6,827 nt of DNA from NCBI GenBank assembly GCA_023446675.1, contig JAEXPO010000030.1:1-6827 (forward strand), in the 5' to 3' direction. The DNA is from Bacillota bacterium. GTDB taxonomy: Bacteria; Bacillota; Clostridia; DSM-8532. Made by a program: the position numbers and the translations under genes. Of this stretch, positions 1-5,408 are shown one piece after another (within the stretch, counting starts at the first letter, position 1; each line of letters starts with the position of its first letter). The notes below the pieces were generated by a model. That model made no database searches. It was not told where the DNA came from and saw nothing but the letters and a program-made list of their open reading frames with translations.

Positions 1-41
1 ACATTATCGTCAGCCACGAGGACGCGGATTTTGTTACTCAC
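1..41 (-). CDS. Response regulator, N-terminal fragment (cut by left window edge)
   Basis: Only the first 13 codons are in the window. From the GTG at 39-41 the frame reads M-S-N-K-I-R-V-L-V-A-D-D-N, the usual opening of a CheY-like receiver domain: beta-strand 1 followed by the acidic pair (D11, D12) that binds Mg2+ next to the phosphorylated Asp. A GGGAGG Shine-Dalgarno at 51-56, 9 nt upstream, decides this GTG; the GTG two bases earlier runs straight into TGA. The output domain lies outside the window. NarL/LiaR-type regulators and Spo0A both begin this way. The neighbouring PspC and LiaF-like genes make a NarL/LiaR-type envelope-stress regulator the more attractive guess, but this is inference. 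The gene has its own promoter and sits 227 bp beyond the LiaF-like stop. Confidence 0.75.
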   Translation of the reverse strand, partial: MSNKIRVLVADDN

Positions 42-73
42 ACCAATTTACCTCCCTTTTATTATCTGTGTTA

Positions 74-102
74 ATTATATTGTTTAGTTCCACATTTTAC
101 AA
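74..102 (-). promoter_or_regulatory. SigA-type promoter of the response-regulator gene
   Basis: On the minus strand a TTGTAA -35 box (97-102) is followed after exactly 17 bp by a perfect TATAAT -10 box (74-79). Transcription would start near position 65-68, a few bases upstream of the GGGAGG ribosome site, giving a leader of roughly 25 nt before the GTG. The surrounding 60-120 stretch is AT-rich, unlike the GC-rich sequence next to it. This is the best promoter match I found in the window. Confidence 0.7.
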
Positions 103-120
103 GACATGTTTCAATATTAC

Positions 121-268
121 CTGTGCATTCATCCCTAATTGCGGCACGAACCCGGCTTTTGCGGCAAATTTGGTGGGGCCTTCATTAACCGGTTGAGCGG
201 TAGGGAAATATGCCGAATCATGTCTTGGCGAAACCTGTCCTCAAAAAGGGAGGTTAGGTGTATAAAGC
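121..268. other. GC-rich intergenic tract without a recognised gene
   Basis: This stretch separates the LiaF-like stop from the response-regulator promoter. It holds an 8-bp direct repeat TTGCGGCA (139-146 and 159-166), the palindromes CAAATTTG (164-171) and AACCGGTT (187-194), and on the plus strand a GGGAGG (248-253) just before a GTG whose frame closes after four codons. Plus-strand pieces GTAGGG followed by CCGAATC loosely recall ydaO/yuaA (c-di-AMP) riboswitch elements, but the hallmark GCTAACCTCG-like segment is not intact. No clean intrinsic terminator for the LiaF-like gene is visible. Only a weak AACCT/AGGTT hairpin is present near 239-255. Confidence 0.35.
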
Positions 269-1156
269 TTAATTTACCGTAGTCACCTTAACGGTGCAGG
301 CAGCACTGTTCACTTCAAGAAGGATGGTATTTTCCGCTTCGCTGAAGTTGGGAGAAACATAGGTTTTACTTCCTAATAAGGAAAATTCCTCCTTGCCCGA
401 GCCATCCAGAGTTAGATTGGTAACGGCAGCCGAGGAAACGATTTTCAGGCCGCTGCCATCGGGAACGATTAGGTTAATTTCCACAGCACCGCTGTTGCAT
501 GTTATTTTAGCGGTTTTCTGCTTATCACCCACCTTGATTTCAAGATTGGCCGCACCCGTATTCACAACACACCGGCTCAGAGCAAGCTCTGAAAAATCAA
601 GAATCCCGTCGGTAGCCCCCGTATTAACCTCAATATCCCAGGGAATGCTGTTGTTAAGCTGTGCCGTGAACTGCTTGGAGCCGGTGACACTGTTTTTTAA
701 CTCCTGTTTATAGGTGAGGGTAGGCGTAAAGCCCTCGCTCAGCTTATACTCGATACCTGAAATTTTTGTATTGACCTTTGCAAAGGAGGTGTCGGTTGCC
801 GAAAGGTCCAAATCCACAGCGCCAAGGTTGATAGCAAGCTTTCCTGACTGATAGGACTCCTTCATCTCAAAGCTTTTCTCCGGCAAAGTTCCCTGTCCTC
901 TGTCCGACTCTCCCGAGCGGTTCAAATAAAAGCCGTAGCCTCCAATGATACAGAAAACAACAACCCATACAACTGCCCGGAGGATGTGGGCGTCCCGGCT
1001 TATAAAGAAGCTAATCCCCGCAGCAACAATAAACAGAGGCCATAGCACTGCAAGGGATCCGAACAGGTCAATTTCCACCTTACCTGTGGAACCCAAAATC
1101 CACATGATACCGATAAAGATGAGCAATACGCCCCAAAGGGCACCGGATCGTCTCAT
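269..1156 (-). CDS. LiaF-like membrane protein with toastrack-type beta-repeat domain
   Basis: A 295-residue membrane protein. The first part looks like the DUF5668/LiaI-LiaF-type membrane region: hydrophobic segments at about 6-22, 33-51 and 59-78, with an MRRSG start and LWPLFIVAAG in the second helix. After a polar linker (about 79-100) the rest is an extracytoplasmic or cytoplasmic beta-rich domain with recurring N-x-G-A-like rungs (INLGAVDLDL 109-118, VNTGATDGIL 178-187, VNTGAANLEI 198-207, CNSGAVEINL 220-229, and a degenerate VNSAACTVKV 282-291), typical of toastrack/DUF4097-type folds. Family members such as LiaF modulate envelope-stress two-component systems; that role here is inferred. 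Its ATG directly follows the pspC TAA, with an AGGAGGGG Shine-Dalgarno inside the pspC end, so the two are almost certainly co-transcribed and translationally coupled. I did not assign the symbol liaF because the match is at domain level only. Confidence 0.8.
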   Translation of the reverse strand: MRRSGALWGVLLIFIGIMWILGSTGKVEIDLFGSLAVLWPLFIVAAGISFFISRDAHILRAVVWVVVFCIIGGYGFYLNRSGESDRGQGTLPEKSFEMKESYQSGKLAINLGAVDLDLSATDTSFAKVNTKISGIEYKLSEGFTPTLTYKQELKNSVTGSKQFTAQLNNSIPWDIEVNTGATDGILDFSELALSRCVVNTGAANLEIKVGDKQKTAKITCNSGAVEINLIVPDGSGLKIVSSAAVTNLTLDGSGKEEFSLLGSKTYVSPNFSEAENTILLEVNSAACTVKVTTVN

Positions 1157-1555
1157 TTAATTTCCCCTCCTGTTCTGTGACAGAAGATAAATGCCGCCTA
1201 AAATCATCAGGCCTGCAAAGACATACCGCCAGTCCAGCCAGTTGAAAAACATCCGTGCCAGGAGGAATATCCCAAAGCCGATAAGGATAAAGCCTACGAC
1301 AAAGCGGTTATTGCCGCCGTTATTCACAGGGGCGTCCTCTTCCTCGCTATATCCCCCTGAATACTGGGCGTCGGAGGGTACAATGATGACACACAAAATA
1401 TACAGTAAAATTCCCGGCAGCATTCCGCTTAGCACAATGCCTACCAGAGCAATCAGCCGTACCATGGAGCGATCCATATTGACATAATCGGCAAGGCCTG
1501 AGCATACACCGCCAAACACCCTGTCTCCGGTTTTTCTTACAAATCTTCTTTCCAT
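1157..1555 (-). CDS. PspC-domain envelope-stress membrane protein
   Basis: A 132-residue protein. Residues about 4-60 form a PspC domain: the basic start, then VFGGVCSGLADYVNMDRSMV (13-32), matching the family pattern of G-V-C-x-G-L-A-x-Y and D-x-x-x-V-R-L, and a hydrophobic helix ending in the I-I-V-P signature (57-60). An acidic, Gly/Asn-rich linker (61-83) precedes two more membrane segments (about 85-103 and 111-125). PspC proteins sense or transmit membrane stress; in Firmicutes such domains often sit beside LiaF-like proteins, as here. The ATG has a GAGGTG site (1563-1568) 7 nt upstream. The stop abuts the ATG of the LiaF-like gene. The leader carries the palindrome cluster described separately. 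Domain call is firm; the signal sensed is unknown. Confidence 0.85.
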   Translation of the reverse strand: MERRFVRKTGDRVFGGVCSGLADYVNMDRSMVRLIALVGIVLSGMLPGILLYILCVIIVPSDAQYSGGYSEEEDAPVNNGGNNRFVVGFILIGFGIFLLARMFFNWLDWRYVFAGLMILGGIYLLSQNRRGN

Positions 1556-1577
1556 TCGCTTTCACCTCAATTAAAAC

Positions 1578-1631
1578 GTTCCTTCCCCGCCTCCGGTCCG
1601 GACCGGATATATCCATTAAGCCGCAAGGAAC
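1578..1631 (-). repeat. Nested and overlapping palindromes in the pspC leader
   Basis: TCCGGTCCGGACCGGA at 1592-1607 is a perfect 16-bp palindrome. It overlaps a second perfect palindrome, GGATATATCC at 1605-1614. Both lie inside a 7-bp inverted repeat, GTTCCTT (1578-1584) and AAGGAAC (1625-1631). On the minus strand the outer repeat is followed by GTTTTAATT, so the whole could be an attenuator or a weak terminator after the penicillin-binding protein gene. Equally, the 16-bp palindrome could be an operator for a dimeric regulator 37-52 bp before the pspC start. The sequence alone does not choose between these. Confidence 0.6.
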
Positions 1632-1652
1632 CTTTTTCTTTGTCTTCGATAG

Positions 1653-1682
1653 ATTTTACGTAAAGCCCTCAGCGAATGTCTG
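1653..1682 (-). promoter_or_regulatory. Possible promoter for the pspC/LiaF-like pair
   Basis: On the minus strand CAGACA (1677-1682, four of six matches to TTGACA) is followed after 18 bp by TAAAAT (1653-1658, five of six matches to TATAAT). It begins 7 bp past the penicillin-binding protein stop. A transcript from here would have a leader of roughly 90 nt that includes the palindrome cluster. The match is moderate, so this is a candidate only. Confidence 0.3.
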
Positions 1683-1688
1683 ATCCAT

Positions 1689-3341
1689 TTAAAATCCTTC
1701 ATCCATTATTCGTGCCGAGATTTCCGCAAATACGGGTGCCGCACTGCTGCCGCCGCTTTTTCCGTCCTCAATAAAGACACACATGGCATAGCGGGGTGAA
1801 TTAACCGGAAAGTACCCGGAAAACCAGGCATGTATAATAGCCCTGTCATCCTCCAGCCACCCTGTTTCCGCGCTTCCTGTTTTTCCGGCGCTGCCCCCGT
1901 GCCCTCTAATGTTTGCCAACGAGCCTGTGCCTGATTGGACAGTCATTTGCATCATGCCCTGAAGGCTGGCTGCCGTTTCCTTGGAAATAACACGCTCCCA
2001 GGAGCTTTCACCGATGTTTCGTATGCGCTGTCCCTTGTCGTTGACAATTGCTTCCACCAGTGTCAGACGATTTCGTATTCCCCCATTGGCTATGATTGCC
2101 GTCATATTGGCCGCCTGAAGGGGTGATACCAAAAGATCCCCCTGGCCGATGGATAAATTGGCTGTTTCTCCGTCAGAGGCCGGTCCCATGGTGTTGGGAA
2201 GTCTTCCCAGGGCTTCATCCAGGCCCTGGAGATAAATCCCTGTTTTTGAGCCTAACCCGAATTTATCCGCCATGTCAACCAAATTGTTTCGTCCAACCTT
2301 TAAGCCCAACTGTATAAAATAGGCATTGCAGGATTTGGCAAAGCCCTGAGCCATGTTAACGGTGCCATGCCCTCCGGTGAGGTAGCTGGTGCATTTCATG
2401 AGCTTATCCCCTAATTGAACATATCCGGGACAATCAAAGGTGGTTTCGGGAGAAATCCCTGATTCAAGGGCTGCCGCAACCGTTATAATCTTAAAAATGG
2501 AACCCGGAGTATAAGCTCCCAATGCACGGTTGAACAACGCCTGGGACGGATCGCTTAAATAGTCGTTAACACTGGCAGGGTCAAAATTAGGCCTGGAGGC
2601 CATGGCCAGAACCTTTCCCGTTAAGATGTCCACAATAACCACAGCGCCTTCGGTTACCATACGATCCATGGTCTCCTCCACAATTTTCTGCATATGGTAA
2701 TCGATGGTCAGCATCACATTAAGCCTGGTATCAGCCGTAGTATCATAGACCCGATATCCAAATTGGCTCATAATGGTATTTCCCGCATCGGCTATAACCC
2801 CTGCATACAAGCCTCCGCCCCGGGACAGGGAGGTTTGGTAAGCCTTTTCAACCCCTGCCAGGCCTTCCTTCCCCTTCTCTCCCACATAACCCAAAATATG
2901 GGCTGCCAGAGTGGTACTGCCGTTTCTTTTTGGAAATTCCACAACACTTATACCTTCAATACCGGAATCCCGAATGGCTTCAGCCTGGTTCTCGCCAACG
3001 GGAAGGGTAAAAGGAAGCTGATTTGACTGTACTTTCTTGTTAAGCTCTTCATAGGAAATCTTTAAAAGACTTGCTATCATGCGCTGGAGGCTTTCCTGGC
3101 CGGCCAGTGTGACGGGCTGGAGCAAAACGCTGGTTTCATTTTCCCTATTGGTGAGGCGTATGCCGTTGCGATCAAGAATATCGCCTCTTTCGCTGTAAAG
3201 CTCCACATTTTTAAAACGCTGAAGCGCCGCAGCTTCCGAATACTGCTCACCTGTAACCTGCTGAATGGTAAAAAGTCTTATCCCGATAAAAACAAACCCC
3301 AATACAAACAGCAAGCCTACAAATTTAATACGGCCGGACAT
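1689..3341 (-). CDS. Class B penicillin-binding protein (D,D-transpeptidase)
   Basis: A 550-residue peptidoglycan transpeptidase that cross-links stem peptides outside the membrane. It has a single N-terminal membrane anchor (about 6-23), a class B dimerisation region beginning near the ERGDILDRNG motif (51-60) and a C-terminal transpeptidase domain. All three active-site motifs are intact: S-I-F-K with Ser281/Lys284, S-C-N at 337-339, and K-T-G at 487-489. No PASTA domains follow, unlike SpoVD-type proteins, and no glycosyltransferase domain precedes. Two ATGs compete: the one at 3345-3347 lies one base from the GGAGG, which is too close, while the one at 3339-3341 lies 7 nt away and is chosen. 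A terminator separates it from ribF. It could serve in elongation, division or sporulation; the sequence does not say which. Confidence 0.92.
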   Translation of the reverse strand: MSGRIKFVGLLFVLGFVFIGIRLFTIQQVTGEQYSEAAALQRFKNVELYSERGDILDRNGIRLTNRENETSVLLQPVTLAGQESLQRMIASLLKISYEELNKKVQSNQLPFTLPVGENQAEAIRDSGIEGISVVEFPKRNGSTTLAAHILGYVGEKGKEGLAGVEKAYQTSLSRGGGLYAGVIADAGNTIMSQFGYRVYDTTADTRLNVMLTIDYHMQKIVEETMDRMVTEGAVVIVDILTGKVLAMASRPNFDPASVNDYLSDPSQALFNRALGAYTPGSIFKIITVAAALESGISPETTFDCPGYVQLGDKLMKCTSYLTGGHGTVNMAQGFAKSCNAYFIQLGLKVGRNNLVDMADKFGLGSKTGIYLQGLDEALGRLPNTMGPASDGETANLSIGQGDLLVSPLQAANMTAIIANGGIRNRLTLVEAIVNDKGQRIRNIGESSWERVISKETAASLQGMMQMTVQSGTGSLANIRGHGGSAGKTGSAETGWLEDDRAIIHAWFSGYFPVNSPRYAMCVFIEDGKSGGSSAAPVFAEISARIMDEGF

Positions 3342-3348
3342 TTCCATT

Positions 3349-3353
3349 CCTCC
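3349..3353 (-). promoter_or_regulatory. Shine-Dalgarno site deciding the penicillin-binding protein start
   Basis: The minus strand reads GAGGAGGAATGGAAATG. The GGAGG core leaves 1 nt before the first ATG and 7 nt before the second. Normal spacing supports the second ATG (3339-3341), which removes two residues (Met-Glu) from the longest reading frame. Confidence 0.7.
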
Positions 3354-3368
3354 TCAAAGTTTTTACAT

Positions 3369-3400
3369 AAAAACAAGACATACTTTTTAAAGTATGCCCT
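3369..3400 (-). terminator. Intrinsic terminator after ribF
   Basis: On the minus strand AGGGCATACTT pairs with AAGTATGTCTT around a TAAA loop, an 11-bp stem with three G-U pairs, followed by GTTTTT. It lies 50 bp past the ribF stop and 27 bp before the penicillin-binding protein start, closing the rbfA-nrnA-truB-ribF unit. Because it is so near the next start, it may instead act as an attenuator with partial read-through. Confidence 0.8.
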
Positions 3401-3413
3401 TGGATGGTACGGA

Positions 3414-3443
3414 TTTATAACCTGCCGTCGTAATGTTATACAA
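3414..3443 (-). promoter_or_regulatory. Weak candidate promoter for the penicillin-binding protein gene
   Basis: On the minus strand TTGTAT (3438-3443) and TATAAA (3414-3419) are 18 bp apart. The -10 box is good and the -35 box poor. It lies upstream of the terminator, so a transcript from it would have to pass the hairpin. There is no room for a full promoter between the hairpin and the gene, so either this one or read-through from ribF must supply transcription. Confidence 0.25.
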
Positions 3444-3450
3444 AGCCTGC

Positions 3451-4392
3451 TTATCTTAATATATCCCAATAACGCTTGGTTTCCAGAATATCCTCAGTTA
3501 CCTGCTTTTTAAGGACTTCCACCGTTTCAAAGCGTTTTTCGCCTCTTAGCTTACGGACAAAGCAGACCTCGATCTCCTGTCCGTAAATATCCTCATTATA
3601 GTCCAGGAGATGTGTTTCAATGCTGAATACATGGCCTTCCCGAATGGTGGGTGCAATGCCCACATTGGTTATGCCGTTGTGCCAGCGGTTTCCAACCCGG
3701 GTTTTTGTGATGTAAACACCATGGGCGGGAACCACCATTTTCTCATGCGCCAGAATATTGGCCGTAGGAAAGCCCAGTGTTCTTCCTATTTTCCTTCCGT
3801 CAACCACCTTTCCGCACAGGGAAAAGTACCGGCCAAGGAGTTGAAAGACTCTTTCCATTTTACCCTTTTTTATGTATTCACGTATAAGCGTGCTGCTGAC
3901 AATCTCTGAATTGACCTTTACGGGGGGGACGACTATGGTTTTAAAACCCCATTGATCGCCGTACTTTTTAAGTAGCTCCGTATCGCCCCTGCCCATATAA
4001 CCGAAACGGTAGTTGAAGCCCACAACTGCCAGACGGATTTGGAGTCTTTCTACCAGTATGTTCCTTACAAACTCCTCCGGAGAGAGATGGGAAAAGGTCT
4101 CGTTGAATTCCTGATAACACAGGGTATCAATATCCATGGCCCCGAGAATGGCCTTTTTTTGCTCATTGGTGGTTATAAGCGGATTATAAAGATTTTTTCT
4201 CAGCATATTTCCCGTGTGCTTGTTAAAGGTATACACCACAGGCGACAGCCCGTTCAGGCGGCACTCATTGATAAGTGTACCGATAAGCGCCATATGGCCG
4301 ATGTGAAGGCCGTCGAAATTCCCCAGCCCCACTCCGGTATGAGCCTCGGAATGATAGTCCGACATATTGGTCACTACCTGGAGATTACTCAT
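3451..4392 (-). CDS. ribF: Bifunctional riboflavin kinase / FAD synthetase
   Basis: A 313-residue enzyme, the usual length for bacterial RibF. It phosphorylates riboflavin to FMN and then adenylylates FMN to FAD in the cytosol. The N-terminal nucleotidyltransferase domain (about 1-180) shows the ATP-binding G-N-F-D-G-L-H-I-G-H motif at 24-33, VGFNYRFG at 124-131 and SSTLIREYI at 166-174. The C-terminal flavokinase domain (about 185-313) shows GRKIGRTLGFPTAN at 199-212, including the P-T-A-N ATP/Mg site, and the catalytic Glu259 in SIETHLLDY. The ATG follows a GGGGGA Shine-Dalgarno and starts 24 bp after the truB stop, as expected for the conserved truB-ribF pair. The gene is the last of its transcription unit, ending before the terminator at 3369-3400. 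No FMN riboswitch is seen upstream. Confidence 0.96.
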   Translation of the reverse strand: MSNLQVVTNMSDYHSEAHTGVGLGNFDGLHIGHMALIGTLINECRLNGLSPVVYTFNKHTGNMLRKNLYNPLITTNEQKKAILGAMDIDTLCYQEFNETFSHLSPEEFVRNILVERLQIRLAVVGFNYRFGYMGRGDTELLKKYGDQWGFKTIVVPPVKVNSEIVSSTLIREYIKKGKMERVFQLLGRYFSLCGKVVDGRKIGRTLGFPTANILAHEKMVVPAHGVYITKTRVGNRWHNGITNVGIAPTIREGHVFSIETHLLDYNEDIYGQEIEVCFVRKLRGEKRFETVEVLKKQVTEDILETKRYWDILR

Positions 4393-4416
4393 TTCTTCCC
4401 CCTTGCAGACGGCTTT

Positions 4417-5343
4417 TCAGCCGATCCACTTGGCAGCTTTTACAGCTGCTCTTTCTCTGTCTTTAATCCATTTATTTCCTATACCTAAAAACCTGCCCTC
4501 GTGACTGTAGAGTCTGACCAACTCCGGCTCACCGGTCTTTGGAGGGTTGTCCGGGCTCTCTGTAATAATAACCATACCGTTTGAAAGGCGTTTTTCCCCC
4601 AGGGCGTCCACATGAAAGGCCGGCATATGAGCAAGGGCTTTATCCATACTTAAAAAGAGGCTTTCCAGTGTTCCCTCCTCTTTGGCTTTTTCAAGGCTTT
4701 GAAGCGTAACCGACTCTTCCAGCCTGAAAGGACCGGAGCGTGTGCGTACAAGGGTCTTCATATGCCCGCCGCAGCCCAGGGCTTCGCCCATATCATGACA
4801 AAGGGTGCGAATATAGGTCCCTTTGGAGCACTCCACAAGAAATGTAACCTCCGCCCTTTTGCCATTCTCAGTCTCAAACCGGTGGATACCCTCCGGTATA
4901 AGGCTGTAGAAGGTAACCGGCCGGGGTGTACGCTCTACCTCTTCCCCTTTTCGCGCCAGCTCATACAGACGTTTTCCGTTTATGCGCACAGCCGAATGCA
5001 TGGGAGGAAGCTGCAGCCTTGTTCCGACAAAGCCGGCCATAACCTTAAGTATTTCCTCGTCTCCTGCCTCCGCGTCCATTTCCTTGAGGCGCACACCGGT
5101 GGCATCCTGGGTATCCGTAGACTCTCCCAGCAGCATCACGGCACGATAGGCCTTGTCCTTTTCCATAAGGTATTCGATTACCTTTGTCGCCCTGCCCGTA
5201 CAAACCGGTAAAACGCCTGTGGCATCAGGATCCAGCGTACCTGCATGTCCTACTTTTTTCGTAGCCGTAAGACGTCTTATTTTTGCCACCACATCAAAGG
5301 AAGTCATCCCTGCGGGTTTATGAATATTTAAAATGCCGTCCAT
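4417..5343 (-). CDS. truB: tRNA pseudouridine-55 synthase
   Basis: A 308-residue enzyme that converts U55 in the T-loop of tRNAs to pseudouridine. The opening MDGILNIHKPAGMTSFDVV is the classic TruB start. The catalytic aspartate is D38 in GHAGTLDPDATG (32-43). Other conserved parts are KAYRA (64-68, with the base-stacking Tyr66), GKRLYELARKGEEVER (123-138) and SKGTYIRTL (173-181, with Tyr177 and Arg179). Residues about 240-300 form a small C-terminal PUA-like RNA-binding domain with RFLGIGN near 284-290. The start is supported by GAGGAG (5354-5359) 10 nt upstream. A short hairpin lies immediately before this ribosome site. The gene follows nrnA by 65 bp and precedes ribF by 24 bp. Confidence 0.97.
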   Translation of the reverse strand: MDGILNIHKPAGMTSFDVVAKIRRLTATKKVGHAGTLDPDATGVLPVCTGRATKVIEYLMEKDKAYRAVMLLGESTDTQDATGVRLKEMDAEAGDEEILKVMAGFVGTRLQLPPMHSAVRINGKRLYELARKGEEVERTPRPVTFYSLIPEGIHRFETENGKRAEVTFLVECSKGTYIRTLCHDMGEALGCGGHMKTLVRTRSGPFRLEESVTLQSLEKAKEEGTLESLFLSMDKALAHMPAFHVDALGEKRLSNGMVIITESPDNPPKTGEPELVRLYSHEGRFLGIGNKWIKDRERAAVKAAKWIG

Positions 5344-5359
5344 TCTTATTTAACTCCTC

Positions 5360-5377
5360 AACCGGTTTTAACCGGCC
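5360..5377 (-). promoter_or_regulatory. Hairpin abutting the truB ribosome-binding site
   Basis: On the minus strand CCGGTT (5370-5375) pairs with AACCGG (5362-5367), extendable by two G-U pairs. The predicted stem ends at 5360, directly before the GAGGAG site at 5354-5359. There is no U-run, so it is not a terminator. It may stabilise or process the message, or tune truB translation. Another AAAGGAG occurs just after the nrnA stop (near 5388-5394) but has no usable start after it. Confidence 0.45.
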
Positions 5378-5408
5378 TTGCAGCTCTCTCCTTTAAATGC
5401 TTTGCCGT

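Noticed and set aside
151..180. tRNA-like GGGTTCG on the minus strand
   Set aside because: The flanking bases do not form a T-arm and no acceptor or anticodon stem can be drawn.
135..221. A 28-codon minus-strand open frame starting with ATG in the intergenic tract
   Set aside because: It lacks a good ribosome site, has no recognisable motif and is rich in Pro/Arg as expected from random GC-rich sequence.
121..240. c-di-GMP-I (GEMM) riboswitch, suggested by GCCGCAAAAGCCGGG on the minus strand
   Set aside because: The GGCAAACC and GAAA-tetraloop parts that should precede it are missing.
1347..1616. An 89-codon minus-strand frame overlapping pspC
   Set aside because: It is an out-of-frame shadow of pspC; the PspC-domain residues lie in the other frame, which has the proper ribosome site.
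4039..4488. A 149-codon plus-strand open frame
   Set aside because: It is antisense to the ribF start and truB end, with no support of its own.
4699..5211. A 170-codon plus-strand open frame
   Set aside because: It is antisense to the conserved truB coding region and its translation resembles no family I recognise.
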